Positions 25,614 to 34,556 of a stretch of DNA of 57,784 nt are shown one piece after another. Position numbers and translations under genes: made by a program. Position 1 is the stretch's first letter; the number at the start of each line of letters is the position of its first letter. Origin of the DNA: Prevotella brunnea (GTDB lineage: Bacteria; Bacteroidota; Bacteroidia; Bacteroidales; Bacteroidaceae); NCBI RefSeq assembly GCF_008016795.1, contig NZ_SDIK01000054.1, positions 1 through 57,784 on the forward strand, read 5' to 3'. The notes below the pieces were generated by a model, which did not search any database, was not told where the DNA came from, and worked only from the letters and a program-made list of their open reading frames with translations.

Positions 25614-26726
25614 TTAAAATCTGAAGCTCAACTGACAATCAATTATTGAATAGTTAGGGTCGGCAAGAGCGCGGTTGTGAACATAAGCGTATTCACTCGT
25701 CAAAACAAGATTCTTGTTGAAATGATAGTTCAAGCCAAACTCATACAGCGTTTTTTGCTTTTCTGCCCCATCAGATGGCTGGTACATATCGTAACGTGCT
25801 TTCACATGAAGCTTATTCTTTATGATCGGAGCTATCACCAATGCGTAAACAGCCTGTGCCTTATCGCCGTTGTTGCTTAGTGTGCAGTCCGAAGCATTGG
25901 CATCATTGGTGTTTTGAAGTGTTTTAGCGAATGCTGCTCCCGTAGAATGGATATACTCAGAACGGAAAGTCCAATCATCTTTGGCATATTCTGCAGAAAA
26001 CGCATATCGTCTCTGTTGCAGTTTGCGAATACCGGTTTGTTCTCCGCTTGCGTCTATCCAAGAGCCTTTGCGAGCGTATGAACCAGTCCATCCAAACCAA
26101 CCTAAACGCATTCCGGCAATCGGCATTACCCAGACACCTCCGATGACATTCTTCTGCTGATCAACATCTTTCATATTTATCCCCTGACCATTGAACACAC
26201 CGACCTGATAATGAACGAGATTTCTGCCTTCTGAGTTTTTCAAGAAGTCGCCTTGGAACTGCAAACCAATATCTCTTCCATTCGATGCGTGCTGCCCCGA
26301 ACGATCGCTGAAACCAGCCAGTTTCAATGTACCTTGTGAATAGGACATGAAGCCTTGCTCTATGGGGTGCATTGGGTTCTCAAAGGTAAAGGGATTCTTA
26401 AATTGACCCACTTTCACGCGAAAACATGGATATTTCTGCCATTCCGCAAAGAGATCAACCACTCGTGGAGAAGAGCCCAAGGTAGAGGTGTTGCCATTAA
26501 ACTGAATTTGTGCTTTCCAATACCAATCATGCAGGATGCGACCATCAAGGGCGACACGCGCCATCCTAAGGTTGAACGAATTAGATTTGGCGTTATCCTG
26601 GCTGCTGAACTGATACTGGGCCATGCCATAACCGGATAATTTCACGTTGTTAATCCATTTTACCGATTGTGCCTGAACGTTGAGCATTCCTAAGGTCATG
26701 GCAGCAATCACGAAATATTTCCTCAT
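25614..26726 (-). CDS. Phosphate-selective porin O/P-like outer-membrane protein
   Basis: The 370-residue protein has a signal peptide (to VQAQ, about residue 20) and then alternating beta strands ending in Phe (LSFRF), as in outer-membrane barrels. Features typical of the O/P porin family are FNLRMARVALDGRI, WYWKAQIQFNG, VKVGQFKNPFTFE and ASNGRDIGLQF. In this family the barrel passes phosphate or small anions, but selectivity cannot be read here. It has its own promoter and is followed by the small membrane protein gene. Confidence 0.82.
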   Translation of the reverse strand: MRKYFVIAAMTLGMLNVQAQSVKWINNVKLSGYGMAQYQFSSQDNAKSNSFNLRMARVALDGRILHDWYWKAQIQFNGNTSTLGSSPRVVDLFAEWQKYPCFRVKVGQFKNPFTFENPMHPIEQGFMSYSQGTLKLAGFSDRSGQHASNGRDIGLQFQGDFLKNSEGRNLVHYQVGVFNGQGINMKDVDQQKNVIGGVWVMPIAGMRLGWFGWTGSYARKGSWIDASGEQTGIRKLQQRRYAFSAEYAKDDWTFRSEYIHSTGAAFAKTLQNTNDANASDCTLSNNGDKAQAVYALVIAPIIKNKLHVKARYDMYQPSDGAEKQKTLYEFGLNYHFNKNLVLTSEYAYVHNRALADPNYSIIDCQLSFRF

Positions 26727-26769
26727 AAGTGTTTATTAATAAATGTGTGAAATTTGAAAATTGATTTTG

Positions 26770-26777
26770 CAAAGTTA
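26770..26777 (-). promoter_or_regulatory. -7 box of the porin gene
   Basis: TAACTTTGC reads leftward, about 43 bp before the start at 26726. Confidence 0.55.
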
Positions 26778-27206
26778 CAATATTTTTTCACAAAAAGACA
26801 ACAATGAGTTAATTTTTGTTCCAAATATATTAACTGACATGGGTAAACGAATGGAAAAGCAAGAGAATGAGTAAAACAACGAACAACTGATTTGGCACTT
26901 TTACAACAATTTTCAACAAAAACTGTCGAACCATTAAAAAATTACCACTTAGTGGTAAAGCCATTACCAATCAGTGGTAATTGGATTACCGGTCAATGGT
27001 AACCAGATTACCAACCAATGGTAATTTCATCATTTATGTTCCATCGAAGTGAGTAGTCGTTATCTCTTCCGGAAATCGCTTGTTAATTTTTGCTATTGTT
27101 TTCTGCTTTGTTTGTCATAATAAAGTTGTAAGTTCTAACTCTCTCAACCCTCCCTCTCGCTCCGTACCGAGCAACTTGTCATGCGTGCTAAGTCTCAAAT
27201 AAAAAG
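26778..27206. other. Intergenic gap between porin and PpiD-like genes
   Basis: Both flanking genes are on the minus strand. Apart from the ATTACC-family array at 26941-27028, I see no gene or RNA structure. Confidence 0.5.
26941..27028. repeat. 22-bp palindromic repeat array, ATTACC family, four units (array F)
   Basis: Units start at 26941, 26963, 26985 and 27007, exactly 22 bp apart. Each has the form ATTACC, about six variable bases, then GGTAA, so each unit is an imperfect hairpin. Neighbouring units also pair across the junction (GGTAAT-TGG-ATTACC is perfect). The sequence is unrelated to the AAGCTT arrays but the period and logic are the same. It is the only array between co-directional genes. 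Confidence 0.85.
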
Positions 27207-27243
27207 CAAAAAAGAGTGTACCGATCTTTTAGCCGATACACCC
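27207..27243 (-). terminator. Rho-independent terminator of the PpiD-like gene
   Basis: On the minus strand, GGGTGTATCG pairs with CGGTACACTC (one G-T wobble, one end mismatch) and is followed by six T. It lies about 30 bp past the stop. Confidence 0.75.
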
Positions 27244-27272
27244 TTCATTATTATGGATTTTGTTCTTATTTT

Positions 27273-29420
27273 TTAGAAGAAGATATAACGATTATCAACA
27301 ACCTTGGCCTGCAAAATCAAATCTTGCATAAAATTACCTACATATTGCATATTCTGTTGTACACATTGCTGCATTTGCTGCAATTCGTTATATTTAGAAC
27401 CGGGACGCATTGCCTTCTTGACAACTTGGAAAACGTAAACTCCTGCATTTCCCTTAACGGGAGACTTGCTGAACTTTCCTGCAGGTGTGGCTGCCACTGC
27501 TCCGGATACAGCCGGTTCGGCGGCTCCCGTGGCAGAGATGAACGCCGGCGCCGCGAATGTTACCTGATGTACCATACTAACCTGTGCGCCTTTCGCTTGT
27601 GCCGCTGCGATACTGTTCACACCTTTCAACTTCGCCATAAGCAATTCTGCTTTTTTATCTTTCAAGACCTCTCGCCTGAGAATTTCTTTCACCTCGGCAT
27701 CATTCCAGTCGCGGTAACCTTGCGCATGAACATTTGTCAAGGCAACCACCATGAAGTGGTCGTTATCGCCGCATTCATACAAAGGCGATATGTCGCCGGT
27801 CTTAGCTTCAAATATCCATTTCAAGGCTTCGCGCGTAGAGCGTATGCCAACGACATTATGTTCTGATGTAGAGATATTCTTTTGCTCTTGAACCATATAG
27901 CCATATTTGGGCGCATTTTTCTCCATCTCGGCAAGAGTCGTGCTCTTCGCTACGAACTCTGAGAATTTATTAAACGCTGTGCTACGTGTATCTTTGGAGA
28001 AATCTATCACTTTCTTAATAACAGCTGCCACGGTCTTTGTCTTCATAGCACGTTTATCCAAGACCTGAAGAATGATGTTACCTTGCGACAAGGCTACATT
28101 TTGAATATCATTCACGTTTCCATTCATGATGGCATTGATTACCTCCCGATTCTCATTGCTCATTGTCGGAGCATTTTCATATTGCTGCCCTGTGAACCAC
28201 ACTTTTTCACCCTCTTGTCCATATTTTTTAGCTATGACTTCAAAATCAGCACCCGCAGCCAATGCTTTTTGAATGGAATCGGCCTTTGTCTTGGCAAGTT
28301 CCGGTGTTGCAGCTGCAATTTGAATTTGGCGGAACTGGACGGAATCGGGCAATTGTGATTTGCTCAACACCTTAATAATATTAAGTGTGTTGTCTTGCTT
28401 ATTTTCCGTTACTCCCGTTGTTCCCACGCTCAATGAGTCAATCTTGGAAGCAATGTCGGGATACGCACGATAAGCATCGCTGCTTACCGGCAAACCAAGA
28501 TAAGGTATCTCGCTACCACTCTTACTGATAACCTGTGTGGGGTCGGAAGCGACTGCCAACTGCTTTTGCAGATTGTTCATTTCCTTGATAATCGAGTTGC
28601 GGTCGGAAGCACTTGCCTTAATTTGGAAATCAACATATTTAATATCACGTGTTTCCACTGTCTGACGGAATGCCGGTTTCAACTCCTCATATTTCGCTTT
28701 TAAGTCTTCATCGGTAATCTTAACTTCCGCATCTTTTACGGAGTTGTATGCGAAAGAAGCCAACTGAACTTCAGCCTCTTCGTTTTGTTCATTGAATGCC
28801 ATCTTGGCTTCAGCTTTATTAGAGAGTACACAGCTTGCCACCAATGCTTGATATTTCTGTCCTAACAATTGTGCTCTCAGATTCTTCTCAACAAACATCC
28901 AATAGTTATAAACCAACTGCATTTGCTCGGCTTGCTGTGGATTGGCATTTTTCGATTTGTTATACTCATCCAGGAATTGTTTCAATGCATTCACGTCAAA
29001 ACGACCTGTCTGCTGATTCAAGAATGGAGTTTGTGCCAACATCGGGTTCGTCCCCTCATTTAACACAGCTTGCAACTCATCTTCCGTTACGGTGAGTCCC
29101 ACTTTCTCGGCATCAGCCTGTAACACCTTATTACTAATCAACTGCTGCCAAACTTGGTCTTTCACCTGATTCAACTCATCCTCCGACAAGTTATCGCGTT
29201 GCATGGTAAATTTGATGGCATCTTGATACTCATCAACCATTTTCTGAAAGTCCTGTACGCTGACTTTCTCACCTAAGATTTCGCCAATTTGTTGTCTGGC
29301 TTCTCCTTTAATTCCGTTACAAGAACGGAAAGCTTCTTCAGCAATAAATGCAAAAAGACCCAAACCGATAATAACAATCAGTGTGATTCCTCTGCGTCTG
29401 ATTTTTCCTAATGCTGCCAT
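27273..29420 (-). CDS. PpiD-like membrane-anchored peptidylprolyl isomerase (SurA-N/PPIC)
   Basis: The 715-residue protein has a short cytoplasmic basic stretch (GKIRRRG), one membrane anchor (ITLIVIIGLGLFAFIAEEAF) and a large periplasmic part. The N-terminal region is SurA_N-like and helical (QDFQKMVDEYQDAIKF...). A parvulin (PPIC) domain in the centre is recognisable from QIAAATPELAKTKADSIQKAL and ADFEVIAKKYGQ, and a second helical region follows. By family it assists folding of outer-membrane and secreted proteins at the inner membrane. It is 99 bp downstream of the CNNM gene, an order shared with LptC in many Bacteroidales, with a possible promoter in between. Confidence 0.85.
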   Translation of the reverse strand: MAALGKIRRRGITLIVIIGLGLFAFIAEEAFRSCNGIKGEARQQIGEILGEKVSVQDFQKMVDEYQDAIKFTMQRDNLSEDELNQVKDQVWQQLISNKVLQADAEKVGLTVTEDELQAVLNEGTNPMLAQTPFLNQQTGRFDVNALKQFLDEYNKSKNANPQQAEQMQLVYNYWMFVEKNLRAQLLGQKYQALVASCVLSNKAEAKMAFNEQNEEAEVQLASFAYNSVKDAEVKITDEDLKAKYEELKPAFRQTVETRDIKYVDFQIKASASDRNSIIKEMNNLQKQLAVASDPTQVISKSGSEIPYLGLPVSSDAYRAYPDIASKIDSLSVGTTGVTENKQDNTLNIIKVLSKSQLPDSVQFRQIQIAAATPELAKTKADSIQKALAAGADFEVIAKKYGQEGEKVWFTGQQYENAPTMSNENREVINAIMNGNVNDIQNVALSQGNIILQVLDKRAMKTKTVAAVIKKVIDFSKDTRSTAFNKFSEFVAKSTTLAEMEKNAPKYGYMVQEQKNISTSEHNVVGIRSTREALKWIFEAKTGDISPLYECGDNDHFMVVALTNVHAQGYRDWNDAEVKEILRREVLKDKKAELLMAKLKGVNSIAAAQAKGAQVSMVHQVTFAAPAFISATGAAEPAVSGAVAATPAGKFSKSPVKGNAGVYVFQVVKKAMRPGSKYNELQQMQQCVQQNMQYVGNFMQDLILQAKVVDNRYIFF

Positions 29421-29469
29421 ATTTATTTTATATTTTAATTTTTTATGCTATCGTTTGGCAAATTGCCTA

Positions 29470-29477
29470 CAAAAATA
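29470..29477 (-). promoter_or_regulatory. Possible -7 box of the PpiD-like gene
   Basis: TATTTTTG reads leftward, about 49 bp before the start at 29420. It fits TAnnTTTG, but the region is so AT-rich that the match is weak evidence. Confidence 0.3.
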
Positions 29478-29519
29478 CAAAGAAAAAGAGAATTAAAGTA
29501 ATTTTTACCCGGAAAAATG

Positions 29520-30779
29520 TTAAACATGAACTTTTAGCTTCACTAATTCTATCTTAGTCATGGTACTCTTAATGATCTTAAATTCCAAATTGCCTATCTG
29601 TATTACTTCATTTAACTTTGGAAAACTTCGATAACTGTGAAGTATCAGTCCGCCTAAAGTCATATAATCATCGCTTTCGGGTAATTGAAGATTGAACATA
29701 TCGTTTATCTTGTCTATTTCCAATCGGGCAGAGAGAAGATACTCGTTTTCGCCCATTTGCTTGGCAATATACTTAGAGCTGTCATGTTCGTCTTCTATTT
29801 CTCCGAATATTTCCTCCACTATATCTTCCAAAGATACAATTCCGCTGGTTCCCCCAAACTCATCCACGACAACGCCCAAACTTTTCTTTTGTTGTAGGAA
29901 AATTTGCATGAGCTTCTGAGCTGTCATGGTTTCTGGAACAAATGGCATCTGCCGGATATGGGTTTTCCAATCTTTGGGATTCTTGAACATCTCGGAAGAA
30001 TGGATGTAGCCTTCTATATGATCGATGTCGTCTTTATAGACAATTATCTTGGAATTTCCACTTTCTATGAACATTTGTCTCAAATCATTTGTGCTACACG
30101 ACTCTTCCACCGCATTGATCTCCGTTCTGGGAACCATGCAATCCCTGACTTTCGTATCCGTAAATTCCAACGCGTTTTGGAAAATCTTAACTTCTTCTTC
30201 GATTTCATTATCCGCATTCGCATTCTCAATAGAACTTTGTACCAAATAGTCCAAATCCACCTTGGTGAAAGTTCCATCATTTTTCACTTCTATCATGTTC
30301 ACTCCAATGGAACGAAGCATGATGCGAGAAAGGAATGTGGAAAACCGACTTATCGGCCACAACAAAATAAAAAAGAAATAAGCAAGGGGGGCAAAGAAAG
30401 TGAGCAGTTTGTTGGGGTTGCTCTTGAAAAAAGTTTTGGGTAAGAACTCACCGGTAAAAACCACGATGATGGTTGAGAAAACAGTACACAGAAAAACTTG
30501 TGTGGCAGAATCGAATGAGGAGAATAGAGTCTTATTAAAAAGGTCGGCAAAAAGAATTCCATACAACACAAGAACGATATTGTTTCCCACCAACATGGTT
30601 GAGACAAATCCATTGGGATTGTGAAAGAAGACCTGAATACATCTTTGTGCCAATCCTTTCTTTTCTTTATCCATCTCCGCAAGCATTCTATTGCTCGACA
30701 CAAACGCTATTTCCATTCCGGAGAAGAACGCAGACAGTACCAACGATATGATTATACCTACTATCAAACTTATATTCAA
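29520..30779 (-). CDS. CNNM/CorC-type transporter (hemolysin family) with CBS domains
   Basis: The 419-residue protein begins with a DUF21/CNNM membrane domain: helices at about 4-24, 60-80 and 95-160, with SAFFSGMEIAFVSSN near the start. A pair of CBS domains follows (VRDCMVPRTEINAV and MTAQKLMQIFLQQKKSLGVVVDEFGGTSGIVSLEDIVEEIFG), then a C-terminal CorC/HlyC domain. The family transports Mg2+ or other divalent cations or regulates such transport. The hemolysin name is historical. It starts 7 bp after lptC and is part of the transcript beginning at the outer-membrane protein gene. Confidence 0.88.
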   Translation of the reverse strand: MNISLIVGIIISLVLSAFFSGMEIAFVSSNRMLAEMDKEKKGLAQRCIQVFFHNPNGFVSTMLVGNNIVLVLYGILFADLFNKTLFSSFDSATQVFLCTVFSTIIVVFTGEFLPKTFFKSNPNKLLTFFAPLAYFFFILLWPISRFSTFLSRIMLRSIGVNMIEVKNDGTFTKVDLDYLVQSSIENANADNEIEEEVKIFQNALEFTDTKVRDCMVPRTEINAVEESCSTNDLRQMFIESGNSKIIVYKDDIDHIEGYIHSSEMFKNPKDWKTHIRQMPFVPETMTAQKLMQIFLQQKKSLGVVVDEFGGTSGIVSLEDIVEEIFGEIEDEHDSSKYIAKQMGENEYLLSARLEIDKINDMFNLQLPESDDYMTLGGLILHSYRSFPKLNEVIQIGNLEFKIIKSTMTKIELVKLKVHV

Positions 30780-30786
30780 CTTTTAT

Positions 30787-31479
30787 TTATCGTTTTAATA
30801 TGGAACCTCTCAAATCTTTTTGGGCAAGGGTATCTAAAGTCAATTGCGATTGATCAGACAAGGGAGATTGACCAGCAGTGGGCATAAATTCGTTTTTCTT
30901 TAGAATACTCCATCCTCTGGTCTGCCGAATCTCATAATTCATCATTTGCTCATCACTGGTAAACCAATTACCCTCAAGTTCTTTGTCCGGTGCTTTCAAA
31001 TAAGAATAAGAATAAGACCATATCTTATGGTTCTGCTCATCCCACGACAATTCGTTGCTATAGAAATGAACGCCCTGCGCGGTTAATATCCTCACTCGTC
31101 CATTCAACTTCCAAATCCGATCCTTATCATAATAAACAGCAGTGTCGCACTGAATAAACCCAATAACGTGCTTCTTCAGGTCGAACTGGGTAAGAAGTAA
31201 TCCCTTGTTGAAAGTCCAACGAGAAGGATTCTTATTCTCGTTTACTTCCCATTCCTCTGCCACAATCCTGTATTTGATTACTCCGGAGTCGGAAACAAGC
31301 GTATTTACACCATAAGTCGTCATCACAGCAACGGAATCTTGTTCACGAATAGCTGGTGCTGTATGCTCATGTTTCTCTGAACAAGATGCCATTGCCAACA
31401 TTAAAGCAAAAGCTATCATTATAAAAGTGTTCTGAAAATGAGCAATCCACATTTTTACTGTTGATATACCTTGCGCCAA
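30787..31479 (-). CDS. lptC: LptC, periplasmic component of LPS export
   Basis: The 230-residue protein has an N-terminal hydrophobic segment ending in a lipobox-like MASC, then the LptC beta-jellyroll. Recognisable are DSGVIKYRIVAEEW, the Phe/Asp-rich strands through KHVIGFIQCDTAVYYDKDRIWKL, then NGRVRILTAQGVHFYSNELSWDEQNHKIWS. LptC bridges the inner-membrane LptBFG complex and LptA/LptD during LPS transport. The start could instead be the Met at residue 10 (MWIAHF). It follows the outer-membrane protein by 6 bp and precedes the CNNM gene by 7 bp, so all three are one transcript. Confidence 0.85.
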   Translation of the reverse strand: MAQGISTVKMWIAHFQNTFIMIAFALMLAMASCSEKHEHTAPAIREQDSVAVMTTYGVNTLVSDSGVIKYRIVAEEWEVNENKNPSRWTFNKGLLLTQFDLKKHVIGFIQCDTAVYYDKDRIWKLNGRVRILTAQGVHFYSNELSWDEQNHKIWSYSYSYLKAPDKELEGNWFTSDEQMMNYEIRQTRGWSILKKNEFMPTAGQSPLSDQSQLTLDTLAQKDLRGSILKR

Positions 31480-31485
31480 CTATGT

Positions 31486-32793
31486 TTAATTCACCTTGAA
31501 TTTAGCAAACCATCGCTCGTTGAAAGTAAGTCCGATATTGATGCGAAACATATTCTCTTTTACGAGTCCTTTAGCAGTTTGGTTCACCCATTCTCCACTG
31601 ATGTTCAGAATACTTCGATTGTTGTATCCGTTCATGATGGGAATACCTAAACCTAAACTCGCAGACAATTCGCGAGGTCCATTCTCACCATTAATCTTCA
31701 AATACGGAGTGGTGTAACTAACGCCTGCCCTGTAATGAATTCTGCTAAAAATACTTCTATAACGTTCTCCTTTACAATATTCACCACCAAAAGTGAACTT
31801 ATGCCTATCCTTGAACAATCCGGAAACTTTGGAATAAGACGTAACATTGTCTGAGACCTTCAACTGTGGCATTTCAATTTCTTTCCATTTTTGCAATTGA
31901 TAATCAAAGCCCAATTTTAGGGTGTTGTTGTAATTATACAAGAGTCCCGCGCCAATAGTGTGAGGAATTTGCAACGCGTCGTTAACAAAGAAGTGTGTCG
32001 TATCAGCAACAGAGGTTTGTGAGTTCGTGTTAATAATATCACAATTTGCATCGGCATTAAGTTTATGCCCTAAGGAGTAAGCAACGCCAAGTGTAATCGC
32101 GTTTCTTACTGATAATTTCTTTGTATATTGCAACCCGAAATCAACTTTATAATTTCTTACCTCAGCAGAATATATCTTGGACAAAGTATTGACATAATTA
32201 TCACTATAACTATTTATAATCCTGCGATCCAATGTCCCCCACAGATAAGAGGCATTGACACCGATTGACAACCCCTTAAGAGGTTCCCAACCTAATCCGA
32301 GATAAACCTGTCGTAATCCACCATTGCCAGAGAAAGTATTGGTATAAGTGGCATCGGGTGATGAGGGATGTATTCCATCATTGATATTCCCGGTAAAACT
32401 ATAGTTATATCCTATATTTGAATAAGGCATCAAACCGAAACTAACACCTAAATGCTTGAATGCTCGAAAGCCGGCTACTACATACTCTAAATTGCCGTTC
32501 TTGGCATTTTTCTTTTGACCATTTTCCTCAAAATTAGTCAGTTGCAAACTTACGCCTGCATCAAAAATAAATGAGAGTGAGTCTAACGCCGAGTAAGAAG
32601 CAGGGTTCTGATAGTTAATCTGATTGTGTTCATGGAAGCCATACGCCAATCCATTCATGCCACGATTAAAGCCAGTGGACTGTGGCGCCAGTGTACCCAA
32701 ACCAAATTTGCTATAGGGTGAGTTGGTTCCGCTCTGTGCCCACCCGGTCATAACAAATGCCAGCAAAAGAGAAGCGGCAATTATCTTTTTCAT
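31486..32793 (-). CDS. Outer-membrane beta-barrel protein (FadL/PorV-like)
   Basis: The 435-residue product has a signal peptide (KKIIAASLLLAFVMTGWAQ) and an alternating, aromatic-rich body with an NSPYSKFGLGTL start typical of Bacteroidota outer-membrane proteins distantly related to FadL. The frame can be extended 11 codons upstream to a TTG at 32826, but that codon falls inside the -7 box (32824-32831), so transcription begins after it and the ATG at 32793 is the start. It is the first gene of a transcript with lptC and the CNNM gene, which hints at a link to outer-membrane biogenesis. Its precise role is unknown. Confidence 0.78.
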   Translation of the reverse strand: MKKIIAASLLLAFVMTGWAQSGTNSPYSKFGLGTLAPQSTGFNRGMNGLAYGFHEHNQINYQNPASYSALDSLSFIFDAGVSLQLTNFEENGQKKNAKNGNLEYVVAGFRAFKHLGVSFGLMPYSNIGYNYSFTGNINDGIHPSSPDATYTNTFSGNGGLRQVYLGLGWEPLKGLSIGVNASYLWGTLDRRIINSYSDNYVNTLSKIYSAEVRNYKVDFGLQYTKKLSVRNAITLGVAYSLGHKLNADANCDIINTNSQTSVADTTHFFVNDALQIPHTIGAGLLYNYNNTLKLGFDYQLQKWKEIEMPQLKVSDNVTSYSKVSGLFKDRHKFTFGGEYCKGERYRSIFSRIHYRAGVSYTTPYLKINGENGPRELSASLGLGIPIMNGYNNRSILNISGEWVNQTAKGLVKENMFRINIGLTFNERWFAKFKVN

Positions 32794-32823
32794 CCGATTT
32801 TTATTATCAAAGTATAAACGGCG

Positions 32824-32831
32824 CAAAGTTA
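32824..32831 (-). promoter_or_regulatory. -7 box of the outer-membrane protein-lptC-CNNM unit
   Basis: TAACTTTGC reads leftward, about 30 bp before the ATG at 32793. It overlaps the alternative TTG start and so rules that start out. Confidence 0.6.
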
Positions 32832-32890
32832 TTAAAAAAAAATGATATCAAGGAAAAACTATATGGTATTTTGTTTTTTTATAAGCTTTC

Positions 32891-32921
32891 TTTGCTGTAT
32901 CATTCTTTTTAAGTACCTTTG
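32891..32921 (+). promoter_or_regulatory. Promoter of the Lnb-like gene
   Basis: TTTG (32891-32894) is followed after 19 bp by TACCTTTG (32914-32921), leaving ten bases before the ATG. The leader would be only about seven bases. Confidence 0.6.
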
Positions 32922-32931
32922 CGACGCATAA

Positions 32932-34125
32932 ATGAAGAGACTATTTATATATATGGTGACAGGATGCTTGCTTTCGGTTTTCCAACTAAATACCGAAGCG
33001 CAAGTTCTTACTTATTCCGACTCTGTGGAAATATCCCTGCTCACCTGTTCACCCGGCAAAGAGATATGGGCGCAATACGGTCATACCGCCATCAGATACA
33101 ACGACTTAAAGAACAATAATGACTTAGCGGTCAATTATGGATTGTTCTCTCAAGATCAACCTTATTTCATCCTTCGATTTACTTTCGGGCTCACCGATTA
33201 CAGAGTAGGAATAGAGCCTATGGAAGATTTTCTTGCATTACACGCTTATCAGGGGCATGGAGTTATAGAACAAGTCTTAAACCTAACGAAAGATGAGAAG
33301 TTTAATATTTACAAAGCCCTTGAAGAAAATCTCAGACCGGAAAATGTTGTCTATCGTTACAATTTTTTTTATGATAACTGCACTACAAGAGCCGGACAGA
33401 TATTGTTGAGCAACATTCACGGAACAATTCAAACAAAAGAAGTTTCTACCCAAAACAATAATACGTTTAGGGAATGCATACATGAATGGAATAAGAGTTT
33501 TGTATGGTCGCAATTTGGTGAAGATTTACTCTTGGGAGTAAAAGCAGATATACCTTTTAAGAATAAAGAAAAAGAGGATAACTTCTTACCAGACAATTTA
33601 AGAAAATCGTTTGATGTCACAATGGTTAATGGCAGACCATTGGTAAAAACCACACGACGACTTCTCCAAGAACCGGCAAATATCAATAATAAGGAGTTTC
33701 CCCTTTCGCCATTGCAAATATCTATCATCTTTGCTATTATTGCTACAATAATTCTTGGCATACAATGGAAGAAAAAGCGTATGTATCTATGGTGGGATTT
33801 GATTCTAATGACGGTTTCCGGGATCATCGGACTGCTACTCTTCGCAATGATATTCTCAGATCATCCTTGTGTGAACTTAAATCTCATTATTTTCATTTTC
33901 AATCCACTATGCTTGATTTTCCTCGTTCCGGTTGTTCGGAATGTAAAACCAGGCGAGAAGCATTGGTGGTGGATTGTTTGGAGTATATCGATTTGTATAG
34001 GACTTTTGGGAACTTACTTTCAGAGAATTCCTCTACCGGTAATCATTGTGGCATTATTCTTGCTTATGAATGGCATTATGCATGGAATAATCTTCACCTC
34101 AAACAAGAAAATCGACAATGAATAA
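32932..34125 (+). CDS. lnb: Lnb/DUF4105 family protein, probable lipoprotein N-acyltransferase
   Basis: The 397-residue protein has a signal segment and then the Lnb N-terminal periplasmic domain (formerly DUF4105). Characteristic parts are SPGKEIWAQYGHTAIRY with His51, YGLFSQDQPYFILRFTFG, MEDFLALHAYQGHGV and FFYDNCTTRAG with Cys150. The conserved His and Cys are plausible catalytic residues. Four or five transmembrane helices follow from about residue 265. Members in Bacteroides have been described as catalysing the last lipoprotein acylation step, and I infer the same here from family membership. The gene overlaps the next small secreted protein by 8 bp. Confidence 0.78.
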   Translation: MKRLFIYMVTGCLLSVFQLNTEAQVLTYSDSVEISLLTCSPGKEIWAQYGHTAIRYNDLKNNNDLAVNYGLFSQDQPYFILRFTFGLTDYRVGIEPMEDFLALHAYQGHGVIEQVLNLTKDEKFNIYKALEENLRPENVVYRYNFFYDNCTTRAGQILLSNIHGTIQTKEVSTQNNNTFRECIHEWNKSFVWSQFGEDLLLGVKADIPFKNKEKEDNFLPDNLRKSFDVTMVNGRPLVKTTRRLLQEPANINNKEFPLSPLQISIIFAIIATIILGIQWKKKRMYLWWDLILMTVSGIIGLLLFAMIFSDHPCVNLNLIIFIFNPLCLIFLVPVVRNVKPGEKHWWWIVWSISICIGLLGTYFQRIPLPVIIVALFLLMNGIMHGIIFTSNKKIDNE

Positions 34126-34471
34126 ATACATTACCGCACTACTTGTGGCATTGACCGCAACTGGCGTTGAGGCACAGACCTATCGTTCTGCCATTGAAGT
34201 GGCATTGGGTAATTGTACACTTGAAGAATTATACAATAAGGCGGAGTTTCAAGACATAAAGACAGAGATTTTATCCGTAATCGAAGCTTACAAAAACATT
34301 GAAGACGAAAAGTGGAAAGAGTCTCCAACCTGTCTATTCACAATCTTCAACAAAGAGAAATTCGATAAAGATTTTCACTTTACCCCATTGAACTACGACA
34401 ACAAATTTTATACACTCCACCCGTCTATTTGTTCATCCGTTATCATACGTGCACCGGGAAGAACAAAATGA
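34118..34471 (+). CDS. Small secreted hypothetical protein
   Basis: The 117-residue product has a signal peptide (NKYITALLVALTATGVEAQ) and a mature part of about 97 residues that I do not recognise. It contains SAIEVALGNCTLEELYNKAEF and two further cysteines, of which Cys in PTCLF and SICSS could form a disulfide. It starts inside the end of the Lnb-like gene (ATGAATAA overlap of 8 bp), so translation is probably coupled and the two may act in the same periplasmic process. Its start is fixed by the signal peptide. Confidence 0.6.
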   Translation: MNKYITALLVALTATGVEAQTYRSAIEVALGNCTLEELYNKAEFQDIKTEILSVIEAYKNIEDEKWKESPTCLFTIFNKEKFDKDFHFTPLNYDNKFYTLHPSICSSVIIRAPGRTK

Positions 34472-34556
34472 AACAAACACGGTTTCATCCGTTGTTACAT
34501 TCACAAACATTTGAAATATAAAGAATCCATAAACTTATTATTCTTAAAACGAAAAA

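Noticed and set aside
32794-32826. TTG start extending the outer-membrane protein by 11 residues
   Set aside because: The TTG lies in the -7 box, and the extension would precede a clear signal peptide.
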